Source of the DNA: an uncultured Desulfobacter sp.
GTDB taxonomy: Bacteria; Desulfobacterota; Desulfobacteria; Desulfobacterales; Desulfobacteraceae
DNA: 64,000 bases
Direction of reading: 5' to 3'
Assembly: GCF_963666145.1 (NCBI RefSeq)
Contig: NZ_OY762614.1
Coordinates: 5,260,501-5,324,500 of the forward strand
A program made the position numbers and the translations under genes. Under the pieces are notes generated by a model. It made no database searches. It was not told where the DNA came from and saw only the letters and a list, made by a program, of their open reading frames with translations. Below, one piece after another: positions 1 through 10,454 of this stretch (positions within the stretch are counted from its first letter, which is position 1; each line of letters starts with the position of its first letter).

Positions 1-108
1 CAGATATTCCGTCCAGTTATACACATAAATTTTTTCTGCGGCCTGGACTTGAAGTGCGGCAAACAGCAGTAAAGAAAGAATAATAAATGGTTTAAATAAA
101 AGTTTCAT
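1..108 (-). CDS. potD: Spermidine/putrescine ABC transporter periplasmic binding protein, N-terminal fragment
   Basis: Only the first 36 codons lie in the window; the gene runs off the left edge. The fragment reads as a signal peptide: a Lys near the N-terminus, a Leu/Ile-rich core, and a probable cleavage after LQVQAA. The mature protein then starts EKIYVYNWTEYL, which is the typical opening of PotD/PotF-type polyamine-binding proteins (known family pattern). The ATG overlaps the potC stop as ATGA, so it is translationally coupled as the last visible gene of potABCD. It should capture polyamine in the periplasm and deliver it to PotBC. Substrate choice between spermidine and putrescine cannot be read from this fragment. 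Confidence 0.88.
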   Translation of the reverse strand, partial: MKLLFKPFIILSLLLFAALQVQAAEKIYVYNWTEYL

Positions 109-869
109 GCGATTTTTTTCTCCTTTAACATTAATTGGCTGACAATAACCAATGCAAGGGAGAGCAGGACCAGAAGTGCGGCAAGCGCATTGACTTCGGG
201 TTTGACTCCCACTTTAACCATTGAAAAAATTTTCAACGGCAGAACGTCGTAACTTGGGCCTGTAACAAATGAACTGATGATGACATCATCAAGGGAGAGG
301 GTAAAGGCCAGAAGCCAGCTTGAAATCAGAGCCGGCCGCATCATCGGCAGAATCACCCGGGTGAGTATGTTTTTTTCCGATGCCCCCAAATCCCTGGCTG
401 CATCAAGGATATTGGGGTCAAAGTCCTGGAGGCGGCCCGTGATGGTCATGATGGCATAGGGCAGGCAGAAGGTGATGTGGGAAAACAGCAGGGACCAAAA
501 ACCCAGTCTGACACCCAGGGTAACGAAAAGGACAAGAAAGGCAATGGCCAAAATAATGTCGGGTGCCATCATCAGGGTCATGCTTGTGCCCTTAAATACC
601 TTTCGTCCTAAAAAACGGTAACGGTTCAGTCCGATGGCGGCCAGGGCGCCGATCGCTGTGGCCAGGGTGGCCGCGCACAGGGCAATGACCATGGAATGCC
701 GGGCCGCTTCCATCAGGGAGTGGTTTTCCAGCATGGCCGTGAACCATTTGAAGGTAAATCCGGCCCATTTCATGCCGTATTTATTCAGATTGAAAGCATT
801 GACTATCAATACGCCGATGGGCAGATAGAGATAGAAAAATATGCCTGCAAAGTAAAAGAACCTTAACAT
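105..869 (-). CDS. potC: Spermidine/putrescine ABC transporter permease PotC
   Basis: A 254-aa inner-membrane permease with several hydrophobic segments. The binding-protein-dependent transport loop (EAA motif) is visible as AARDLGASEKNILTRVILP near residues 157-175. Length and N-terminal style fit the PotC/PotI family. It forms the membrane channel with PotB and is energised by PotA. The ATG is preceded by GAGGGATAAAC, and the gene starts 10 bp after potB ends. Its stop TGA overlaps the potD ATG. Gene order A-B-C-D matches the classic pot operon. Identification as a polyamine permease rests partly on that order, since PotC-like permeases of other substrates look similar. Confidence 0.92.
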   Translation of the reverse strand: MLRFFYFAGIFFYLYLPIGVLIVNAFNLNKYGMKWAGFTFKWFTAMLENHSLMEAARHSMVIALCAATLATAIGALAAIGLNRYRFLGRKVFKGTSMTLMMAPDIILAIAFLVLFVTLGVRLGFWSLLFSHITFCLPYAIMTITGRLQDFDPNILDAARDLGASEKNILTRVILPMMRPALISSWLLAFTLSLDDVIISSFVTGPSYDVLPLKIFSMVKVGVKPEVNALAALLVLLSLALVIVSQLMLKEKKIA

Positions 870-879
870 GTTTATCCCT

Positions 880-1734
880 CTACTCCCTTTCCCGGCTGAA
901 ACGGCGTAAGAGCAACCCGTAGCCGATCAGCATCACCGCCATGAAAATAATTAGTATGATGCTGGTTGCCGAGCCCAAAGGCCAGTTTCTGGCATTGAGA
1001 AACTGCTGCTGGATCAGGTTTCCCACAAGCAGCTGGCGTGCACCGCCTAAAAGGGAGGCCACATAGTATAGTCCCATGGTGGGGACAAAGACCATAACAC
1101 AGCCTGCCATGATGCCGGGCAGGGTAAGGGGAAACACAACCTTGCTTAGTGCACTGATCGGTCCTGCGCCCAGATCCCGTGCTGCTTCAACCAGCTGGAA
1201 GTCTAGTTTTTCAATGGTCGCGTACAACGGCAGCACCATGAAGGGCAGCATCAGATAAAAAAGCCCTGCCAGCACTGCAAAATCCGTGTACATGATTTTT
1301 AAAGGGGTGTGGATCAGTCCCATGCTCAATAGTGTTTTATTGAGTATCCCGTGGGTGCCCAGCACCATGCGCATGGCATAGGTCCTGACAAGGGAGTTGG
1401 TCCAGAAGGGAATCATCAACAGTATCAAGGTCGAGGTGCGCCATTTCGGGGTCATTCTGGCCGTAAACCAGGCAAAGGGATATCCCAGTATCAGGCACAG
1501 CAGTGTTGTTGCCAGGGCTAATTTTACCGACCGGATAAATATAACGATATATCCGGGCTCAACGAACAGCTGAAAATACGCCTTTAAGGTAAACGAAAAT
1601 TTGACCAGATTTGTTGGATCCATGGTCAGAAAACTAGTGCCGACAAGCAGTAACAGCGGAATGACACCAAACAGGATGAACCATCCTGAGATCAGCAGGA
1701 TGATGCAGGCTTTGGTTTTGTCAGGACTCTTCAT
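880..1734 (-). CDS. potB: Spermidine/putrescine ABC transporter permease PotB
   Basis: A 284-aa integral membrane permease with about six hydrophobic segments and an EAA loop (EAARDLGAGPISALSKVVFP) contacting the ATPase. The reading frame is open upstream to 1821, but I chose the ATG at 1732-1734 (MKSPDKTK). It gives the normal PotB length, puts a short cytoplasmic leader before the first membrane helix, and overlaps the potA 3' end by 14 bp, whereas the longer form would overlap by about 100 bp. It pairs with PotC as the heterodimeric channel of the polyamine importer. Confidence 0.91.
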   Translation of the reverse strand: MKSPDKTKACIILLISGWFILFGVIPLLLLVGTSFLTMDPTNLVKFSFTLKAYFQLFVEPGYIVIFIRSVKLALATTLLCLILGYPFAWFTARMTPKWRTSTLILLMIPFWTNSLVRTYAMRMVLGTHGILNKTLLSMGLIHTPLKIMYTDFAVLAGLFYLMLPFMVLPLYATIEKLDFQLVEAARDLGAGPISALSKVVFPLTLPGIMAGCVMVFVPTMGLYYVASLLGGARQLLVGNLIQQQFLNARNWPLGSATSIILIIFMAVMLIGYGLLLRRFSRERE

Positions 1735-2818
1735 CAGGCAGAACAACCTCCCAGCCCTTAACCCAGCTAATGTATACCCGTTCGCCAACACTATAGTCAA
1801 AATCCGGGTCGTCCTCGTCAAAAAACTCGCAGGCTGTCAGTAACAGGCCGTCATCAAGCCGAACCAGTGTATCCAGAGTAGAGCCCCGGTAACTGCGTTC
1901 AACAATGCTGCCGGCAAAGGTTTTTATCTCCTTGGGCGGCTGCTCATACAGCCTTAAATCCTCGGGTCTCAGCAGCAGTACTACCTTGTCTCCTGGTTGG
2001 AATTGCCGCTCGGTCTGGGCTTTGATCTGCTGGCCGAAGATGCTGACTTCCACCTGGTCGGTGTCAAAGGTTTTGCTGATCTGTCCCGGAAAAAAATTGA
2101 TGTCGCCGATGAATCTGGCAACATAGAGGTTTTCCGGTTCCTCGTATACCTGGCGGGGGGTCCCAAGCTGGGCAATTTTGCCTTCCTGCATCACCAGAAT
2201 TCTGTCGGACATGGACAGGGCCTCTTCCTGGTCATGGGTCACAAAGATAAAGGAGATACCGATCTCCCGCTGCAGTTTCTTCAGTTCCAGCTGCATTTCC
2301 CTGCGCAGCCTTGCGTCCAGGGCAGACAGGGGCTCGTCCAGCAGAAGAACCCTGGGTCGGTTGACAATGGCCCGGGCCATGGCCACCCGCTGCTGTTGGC
2401 CGCCGGAAAGCTGGTGGGGATAGCGCTGGGCAAATTCTGTCATTTTGACTTGCTCAAGGGCCTCCATCACCCGGGTCTGAAGTTCCCGGCCTTGGATTTT
2501 TTGAATTTTCAGGCCAAAGGCAACATTATTGAACACCGTGAGATGGGGAAAAAGGGCGTAGCTTTGGAAAACAGTGTTGACCTTGCGTTTTTCAGCCGGC
2601 AGGGCAAGCAGGTCTTTCCCGTCAAGAAGGATGGTGCCGGTGTCCGGCTTTTCAAACCCTGCAATGATACGCAAAAGCGTTGTTTTTCCGCATCCCGAAG
2701 GTCCAAGAAGCGTTATAAACTCACTTGTTTTGACATCGAGGTCAAAATTTTGCAGAATCGGCTGACCGGAAAAAGACTTTCCCAGTCCGCCAATGGAAAG
2801 AACCGATTCCACCAGCAT
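1721..2818 (-). CDS. potA: Spermidine/putrescine ABC transporter ATP-binding protein PotA
   Basis: A 365-aa ABC ATPase. It has Walker A GPSGCGKTT (about residues 39-47), the Q-loop, signature LSGGQQQRVAMARA, Walker B VLLLDEPLSALD and the switch His in FVTHDQEEA. The C-terminal ~120 residues form a TOBE-type regulatory domain (LLRPEDLRLYE), as in PotA/MalK-class ATPases. The ribosome-binding sequence AAAGGAG directly abuts the ATG. An in-frame GTG two codons later (2810-2812) sits at a more normal 6-nt spacing and may be the real start. First gene of the pot operon, with a good promoter about 80 bp upstream. Confidence 0.94.
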   Translation of the reverse strand: MLVESVLSIGGLGKSFSGQPILQNFDLDVKTSEFITLLGPSGCGKTTLLRIIAGFEKPDTGTILLDGKDLLALPAEKRKVNTVFQSYALFPHLTVFNNVAFGLKIQKIQGRELQTRVMEALEQVKMTEFAQRYPHQLSGGQQQRVAMARAIVNRPRVLLLDEPLSALDARLRREMQLELKKLQREIGISFIFVTHDQEEALSMSDRILVMQEGKIAQLGTPRQVYEEPENLYVARFIGDINFFPGQISKTFDTDQVEVSIFGQQIKAQTERQFQPGDKVVLLLRPEDLRLYEQPPKEIKTFAGSIVERSYRGSTLDTLVRLDDGLLLTACEFFDEDDPDFDYSVGERVYISWVKGWEVVLPDEES

Positions 2819-2900
2819 CTCCTTTATTTGTTGGCGTGGTATGAAATATGTTTGAATTACAGCGGTTTAGCTGAAATATGCCATTAAAAAACGAACTTTT

Positions 2901-2930
2901 AGAATACACTGTTTTTTATGTTTTTGTCAA
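2901..2930 (-). promoter_or_regulatory. Sigma70-type promoter for potABCD
   Basis: On the minus strand a perfect -35 TTGACA (2930-2925) is followed after 18 nt by TATTCT (2906-2901), in an A/T-rich stretch upstream of potA. The predicted start near 2894 would give a ~75-nt leader. Seen in sequence; promoter activity is inferred. Confidence 0.55.
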
Positions 2931-3076
2931 TTTTAAAAACTGTGCGACACCCGTCTCAATTGGGTTTAAAAAGAACCGTATTTTATTGATTTAAAGATTG
3001 TGGTTCAGAAAATCATGAGATAAAATAGATAATTATGGAGACTGCGTGCACCGTTTGGGTGCAAAAGGAAAAGAAA

Positions 3077-4510
3077 ATGAACGATTTGAAATCCAAATTG
3101 GAAAATGCCTTAGGCAAATCCATCGACAAAATATGTCCGAATAATTTCCATACTTTTTCAGCAAATCACTGTGCCCATTTCGTAAGCCACATGACCGATC
3201 TTAGGTTTCCATTCAATTGTAAGGAATTTAAAGGGGGAAACAATGCCCCGGGCAATATCCGGGTCCATGAAATTTTTGCCCAGTGCCCCAAGGTTGGAAC
3301 TTTTGAAGATAGACCCTTGGATCGGCCGGTCCTGGTGTTTGTGACCCGAAAAGATGTGGTTGATCTTGGATGCAAACGCATGGCCAATATCCCCCAAAAA
3401 CACATTGGGGTGTTGTATGACGGGTTTATATATCACTATTCAAACTCCAATGACCAGGTGGTCAGATGGCCGCCGGAAAAATTTTTTGATACGTTTCAGC
3501 GTGTATACAATGGCGATCAGGGGCTTTTTTACGGCATTATTCCCAATTCCGATCTGCAACTGCGCGTTGACACCAATGCCAAGAAAGTTGGGGCCGGGAT
3601 TGCCTTTTGTCTTGACCAACGGGACGGCGGCAAATGGTACGCCCGGGCCGTCAACGCAGAAAATGATCAGGAATTTTATGTCGGACGTGAGGTGAACAAC
3701 AAGGCCGCTCAATATTATGGCATATTCCGGCAGGCGAGCGAGTATGACGGACCGCAATTTATTGCGGATAATTATGTGAGGCAAATTGATCATTGGGCCT
3801 ACTTACTTGAACTGACGGGATATTGTGAAAGCAAAAATTATTTCAACGTGTTCAACACCTATGACCGGGCCAAATTTACCTATGGATTTTACCAACTTGC
3901 CGCCCACACGCCTAAAGATAATCTGATTCTGTTTTTCCGCCGCCTGGCTGAACTGCCCAAAGCACGGGACTATTTTCCCGAAATAAAAATGGTGGACGGC
4001 CATTTGACCCGGGTCAATGAAAACGGCGGTACGACCGATCTTGAGACCGTTATGGAAACGGGACCCAATGGACAAAAGCAGCTGCAGTTGTTCATGAATT
4101 ACTTAAATCCTGACCGAAAAATTATTAACGCCCAGGAGGTCCTCCAGGTCGCACGACTGATTCACTGGACCGAAAATGACACGGATATCGCCCGGCTTCA
4201 GGTGGAAATTGCCGCTGAAATCCTTCAGAAAAAAATGAGTCAAAGATACCATCGCTGGTATAACCTGGACGGCCGGTCCGATCTGATCTGCGCCCTGATC
4301 GCAGACATACACCACCAGGGACGGGCCGCCAAAAACCGGGTGAAAGAGGCATTGACCTCTGCCGATCCTGTGGATGCCTTGGTTCACATCAGCCCCAAAT
4401 ATGCCGGGCGAATTGCGGATTTGAAAAAAATCAGCCGGCGCCTGATTGCTGAAAAAAAGTTGGGACACAAAGTCTATGACAGTGCCGGCAATGAGTTTGT
4501 GTATGGTTGA
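3077..4510 (+). CDS. Putative cell-wall hydrolase: NlpC/P60-like N-terminus, lysozyme-like C-terminal part
   Basis: 477 aa, no signal peptide. The start is the ATG at 3077 (MNDLKSKL) behind AAAGGAAAAG, rather than the upstream in-frame ATG at 3035, which lacks a site. Residues ~25-150 carry a Cys-His pair spaced like NlpC/P60 or CHAP cysteine amidases: Cys in SANHCAHFVSH and His in PQKHIGVLYDGF. A second region (~240-330) contains ELTGYCESKNYF followed by YDRAKFTYGFYQLA, a pattern resembling lysozyme-fold glycosidases with a catalytic Glu; this is inference. The gene is convergent with the eCIS operon and only 43 bp from its last gene, so it could be a companion enzyme for cell-wall passage, particle release or effector delivery. 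Alternative: an unrelated housekeeping hydrolase. Confidence 0.55.
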   Translation: MNDLKSKLENALGKSIDKICPNNFHTFSANHCAHFVSHMTDLRFPFNCKEFKGGNNAPGNIRVHEIFAQCPKVGTFEDRPLDRPVLVFVTRKDVVDLGCKRMANIPQKHIGVLYDGFIYHYSNSNDQVVRWPPEKFFDTFQRVYNGDQGLFYGIIPNSDLQLRVDTNAKKVGAGIAFCLDQRDGGKWYARAVNAENDQEFYVGREVNNKAAQYYGIFRQASEYDGPQFIADNYVRQIDHWAYLLELTGYCESKNYFNVFNTYDRAKFTYGFYQLAAHTPKDNLILFFRRLAELPKARDYFPEIKMVDGHLTRVNENGGTTDLETVMETGPNGQKQLQLFMNYLNPDRKIINAQEVLQVARLIHWTENDTDIARLQVEIAAEILQKKMSQRYHRWYNLDGRSDLICALIADIHHQGRAAKNRVKEALTSADPVDALVHISPKYAGRIADLKKISRRLIAEKKLGHKVYDSAGNEFVYG

Positions 4511-4553
4511 AAGCGGTTCTTTTTTCATGATTTTTTCACATAAATCGCTATCG

Positions 4554-6752
4554 TCATGGCATGGAAAGACAACCGCCGCACATACGATTCATCAGGTACA
4601 TTAGGGACATGGAATCATCTTGATAAACTACCCTGCGTATCGCTATCCCATCGGCACGACGAACAGGATCACCCGACTCAATCATAGGATCGGTCCAGGC
4701 GCTCACTGCATGGTCAATAACCCATCTTGCCGGAGCCATTGCATTGTGCTGAATGGTATCACCGATTTCACCGCCTGCATATCGCCCTAAAGCACCTAAA
4801 GCCACCCCACCCACAAGGCCGCATGCAAATAGAGCAAGGCCGCCTGTGGCGATGCCTAACGCAACGCAACCAGCACCGGCTAATGCTGTGCCGGCTGCAC
4901 CCATTGCCAATCCACCCAACTCTTCTCCTGCAACTCGACCACGCTGGTCTTCGGAGGCCGTGGCCACCCTATATCCGCCATAAGCCGCCGAAGCCACTAT
5001 GACAATCCGGCCTGCCCATCGAATTTTGTTTCCGTGACGGGCCAGAAATTGAGTTGTTCGGCTTGCCGTTGATGAAGTCATGGGTTGAGATCCGGGTGAA
5101 ACCTGTGTTACTTGTCCCTCATGGTCCATAGACAATAAAAATTCAAATTCTTCTGCATTTTCGAATAAATGATTAAAGGCCTGGGTTGTTGGGACGCGTA
5201 TTCGAACCCGGAAAAGCCTTACACCCACGTTTGGAGCCGGCGAATCCGGGATCATATAGGAGACAAGTGGAGAGGATCGAGGAGTACCGTTTGCGTGGTA
5301 TCTGGCCAATTCTATCAACATATTTCTTTCTGCCCTTGAGATTGTCCCGGCATTATATTGCCGAATCAATCTGGGAATAGTCGCAAGTTGATCATCCGTA
5401 ACATTCGCCACCAAACGGATGTCACGGCCGCTGCCTGGTGATGGGAGGCCCCTGCGAACCGTTGCGTAATAAGGATCCAAATCACGAGGAACCTGATTTA
5501 CGATTCTATCAAGTTCGGTTGTTCTGGGCCGGGGCATAAAGCTGCCCCAGTAAGAACGGGATGTCATTCCCCTCAACGTCGGTGTGAAAGCACCTCGGCC
5601 CGTCTGATTGCCGAACATGGTCATGGCACGGCCATCTGTACCCATGGCAACATGTTCACCCATTGATAGCATATGGCTGCTCATGCCTGATGACGTTCCA
5701 AAGGTAGAAACACCAAAGAGATTAGAACTGCCTGGATCATCCTGGGAAATAATACCGGGATTTGATGGGATAGTAAGTTCGGGTATGTCAGGCCGCCCCC
5801 CTGTAGCGTCAGATATTCCGACATCACCTTCCATGTCAAATGATGTAATTTCTTCAGCCTCATAGATAATCGGTATGCTGTCCTGGGTCTCCATCATATC
5901 TTCAGATAATTCACTGTGTTCAGACAAATCAATACCACGTGCAGCGCCCTCGGCGGCAAGAATTGTCCGGTTGCCGCTCAGTGCATCATGTTCCGGGCTG
6001 TTTGAAGATGATGAAGCCAATGCCGACATGGTAAGGCCATATGCTAAACGGAGATCTTCATCGCCCAAAGATAGGGCGAATCCTTCTGTAATAGATGAAT
6101 TTAAAACATCTTCTGGGGCATACCGGTGCAGGGCTGTCTTGCTTTGTTGAACAACGTGGGTGGATTCATGTGCCATAAGTCCAAGATCGTCTGAACACTG
6201 CCCCTTTGCTAAATATATATTGTTCTTGTGTGCAAAGGCCTGGGCTTGTAATGCCCTTGCTGCCGTATTGGCTCTTTTGTCTGAATGGACTCTTACATGG
6301 CTTAAATCCGTTCCCAAAGTGTGTTCAAGTTTGGAACGAATATATTGGGGTATTGGTGAGCCGCCGCCCGAAGACAGAACGTTGGCGCATGTATAATTAG
6401 TTTGAATGGCGTCAAGGTAATTTTTTCTTCCAGTTCCAACTGGAGAATTAACGCTTTCGGGCATACGCATTACAATATTGGCAACTTGATTTGCTTGCCG
6501 CTCATATTCACCGTCAGCGGCACCCACCGTTAGTTTCGGAACAATTTGTGTGTCATTGATTTTTTTTGTGAAATTAGAGGTTTTTTGTATATGCAGATTT
6601 GGAAATGATGTTGACACAGGCCTAAGAAAAAAGGGTACACCTGGATTGGTGTCGGTATTGACCATTTTGTGGGTATATGAGTCATCATGTTTGATTACCG
6701 GCTTTTCCCGGGTCTTCTGATCCCCTTTTAATTGTTGGGTTGCCAGTTTCAT
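4554..6752 (-). CDS. DUF4157 (eCIS core domain) protein, candidate eCIS effector
   Basis: 732 aa, last gene of the eCIS operon. Residues ~71-97 carry the motif LTVGAADGEYERQANQVA, which in eCIS-linked proteins precedes the DUF4157 domain. The domain itself (~134-204) has a zincin-like HESTH at 195-199 within LMAHESTHVVQQ. The middle region is Gly/Ser/Met-rich. Residues ~580-675 form a Gly/Ala-rich hydrophobic stretch (for example GTALAGAGCVALGIATGGLA) of the kind seen in pore-forming or membrane-translocating toxin tails. DUF4157 proteins are a known marker of eCIS loci and often head cargo proteins. Toxic or proteolytic activity here is inference. It starts 2 bp after the AAA+ ATPase stop. 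The extreme C-terminus (MCGGCLSMP) has two closely spaced cysteines of unknown role. Confidence 0.8.
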   Translation of the reverse strand: MKLATQQLKGDQKTREKPVIKHDDSYTHKMVNTDTNPGVPFFLRPVSTSFPNLHIQKTSNFTKKINDTQIVPKLTVGAADGEYERQANQVANIVMRMPESVNSPVGTGRKNYLDAIQTNYTCANVLSSGGGSPIPQYIRSKLEHTLGTDLSHVRVHSDKRANTAARALQAQAFAHKNNIYLAKGQCSDDLGLMAHESTHVVQQSKTALHRYAPEDVLNSSITEGFALSLGDEDLRLAYGLTMSALASSSSNSPEHDALSGNRTILAAEGAARGIDLSEHSELSEDMMETQDSIPIIYEAEEITSFDMEGDVGISDATGGRPDIPELTIPSNPGIISQDDPGSSNLFGVSTFGTSSGMSSHMLSMGEHVAMGTDGRAMTMFGNQTGRGAFTPTLRGMTSRSYWGSFMPRPRTTELDRIVNQVPRDLDPYYATVRRGLPSPGSGRDIRLVANVTDDQLATIPRLIRQYNAGTISRAERNMLIELARYHANGTPRSSPLVSYMIPDSPAPNVGVRLFRVRIRVPTTQAFNHLFENAEEFEFLLSMDHEGQVTQVSPGSQPMTSSTASRTTQFLARHGNKIRWAGRIVIVASAAYGGYRVATASEDQRGRVAGEELGGLAMGAAGTALAGAGCVALGIATGGLALFACGLVGGVALGALGRYAGGEIGDTIQHNAMAPARWVIDHAVSAWTDPMIESGDPVRRADGIAIRRVVYQDDSMSLMYLMNRMCGGCLSMP

Positions 6753-6753
6753 G

Positions 6754-8754
<2,001 letters not shown>

Positions 8755-8756
8755 GG

Positions 8757-10439
8757 TTAACTCTCCCCCCCGACATAATGAAATTGAAACACCCGTCCCA
8801 GCCACGGCACCCAGCCGGGGTTAATATCCAGTCCTGCCATGCGCACGCGAATATCCAGCTGGCTGAAAGGAAAGGTCAGGTCCAGGTGGGTTTTTGTGGC
8901 GGCGATGTACCCGGGGCGCCGGACCAACTCCCAAAAATCCATGGTTGCCGTGTCACGGCAATACCGTTCCATGACGGTGACCATGGTATCCACCAGACTG
9001 TCCAGGGACCACTCCCGGGAACGAACCGGCTCCGGCAGAATCCGCCGCCATTGGGGGGGGGGCGTAAATTCGGGTATCACGTCGGAAGGTTCCGGTTTAT
9101 GTCCGAGAAATGCCAATACCGGATCATCCTGAGGGATGGACAAAAGGGCGGCACAACGAAAAAGAATGCGCCGGGGAAGGTCGAGATCTTCATACACCGG
9201 AAATTGTTCCATTAAGGTATCCATGCCAATGATTTTCATCAGGGAAATCATGAAAAGAAATCCCGCATTTTCGGTGATTTCTCCGGCAAACCCGCCCAGA
9301 ACCGGCCAAATTTCTTTTATGACATGTTTTTTGAACGGGGCGGATTGAACCGCTTTCGATTCCGGAGAACGGGGCATTAAAGCATCGGATACCAGGGTGT
9401 GGTCGGGAGGACCGGGGACATTTTTTCTGCTCGTTTCTTTTTCCGATGTCGTGCCCTCAGCTGATTTGTTTTTGTAGAGACCCCGAGTACCCTGCGCTTT
9501 GGCCCTTAGGCTTAGGGGAGGCATATCATCCTTTTTCGATGGGGCTCTGCCGGATGGATTCGGGTTCTTTATGGTGTTTTCGAGAACTTCACGACCTGCC
9601 TCCTGCTCCTCTTTCTTTTTTTCAGTATCATGGGCGGTAACAGGACGGTTGGAAACCTTTTCAAGCAACCGGTTCAGGTGAACCGGATCAGCTGTTTGAC
9701 CCATCCGGGCCAAAATCAGATAAGACGCAAGCGCAAACCTTGGATCGAAAACCGACCACCGACCGCCTGTCTGCGTAACCAACCCACCTTCAAGGACAGG
9801 GACGATCATCGGTGTTTCCTTGGATTCCATTGCCTTTTTCCCGTGGGCATTCATGTGTTCAATGGACACCGGTGCCAGTCCCATATTGAAGAGATAGCGT
9901 GTCGCATCCCTGGGATTGAATGTTTCAAGGACGTCAAGAATCCTGCCGTTTTCCATCAACGGTTCCAGTACAAAATACATGCCCAGGATACCGGCCTCGT
10001 ATCGGCAGACCCGGGAGACAATCACCTGATAACTCTGATGAACCGAAAGGGACGGCTGCCACCCCTTTACAGCCGCTTGCCAATACCACGCCCGGGGGCA
10101 CTGGTTTTGTGATAGAAGCGTTACCAGATACCGATAGGGGGACAGGTCGTCGGGAAACCAGACCGCAGGTGCGTCAAGCATCTCCGGCGTCTCCTGACAG
10201 ATCCTTACGGGACTGATGTGGCGGAACTGTGCATCAATCCGTTCGGCCAGGAAGCGGCTCGATGCAGTCGATGAAAAATTGCCCAGATCAAGCCGTTTGA
10301 CAAACACCTGTCCGTTGGGGGGGACCCCGGGAAACGACGCTGTCCTGAATGCATCTTCAATGGCAAATGTCATCCGTGGCAGCACTGTTTTATCCCGGGT
10401 TCTGATCCGCAATTTTCGAACATGGCAATCTGTGGACAT
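8757..10439 (-). CDS. Contractile injection system tape-measure-type protein (Afp14/CIS_TMP-like)
   Basis: 560 aa. The N-terminus (HVRKLRIRTRDKTVLPRM, then a segment ending QVFVKRLDLGNF) resembles the CIS tape-measure family seen next to the AAA+ ATPase in eCIS loci. A second family-like block is ENAGFLFMISLMKIIGMDTL (~385-404), followed by a helical region with LPRRILFRCAALLSIP. The middle (~260-370) is Lys/Glu/Pro-rich and probably disordered. The codons for PPP near residue 465 lie in a run of ten C on the coding strand (9053-9062 on plus). By family, the protein sets tube length inside the particle or helps assembly. Assignment rests on motif memory and on its place immediately before the AAA+ gene. 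Confidence 0.68.
   Translation of the reverse strand: MSTDCHVRKLRIRTRDKTVLPRMTFAIEDAFRTASFPGVPPNGQVFVKRLDLGNFSSTASSRFLAERIDAQFRHISPVRICQETPEMLDAPAVWFPDDLSPYRYLVTLLSQNQCPRAWYWQAAVKGWQPSLSVHQSYQVIVSRVCRYEAGILGMYFVLEPLMENGRILDVLETFNPRDATRYLFNMGLAPVSIEHMNAHGKKAMESKETPMIVPVLEGGLVTQTGGRWSVFDPRFALASYLILARMGQTADPVHLNRLLEKVSNRPVTAHDTEKKKEEQEAGREVLENTIKNPNPSGRAPSKKDDMPPLSLRAKAQGTRGLYKNKSAEGTTSEKETSRKNVPGPPDHTLVSDALMPRSPESKAVQSAPFKKHVIKEIWPVLGGFAGEITENAGFLFMISLMKIIGMDTLMEQFPVYEDLDLPRRILFRCAALLSIPQDDPVLAFLGHKPEPSDVIPEFTPPPQWRRILPEPVRSREWSLDSLVDTMVTVMERYCRDTATMDFWELVRRPGYIAATKTHLDLTFPFSQLDIRVRMAGLDINPGWVPWLGRVFQFHYVGGES
9053..9062. repeat. G10/C10 homopolymer inside the tape-measure-type gene
   Basis: Ten consecutive G on the plus strand (C10 in the coding strand), read in frame as Pro codons. 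Runs this long are prone to slippage and could switch the gene off by one-base changes. See findings. Confidence 0.9.
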
Positions 10440-10454
10440 GGCGTCTTTTCCCGA

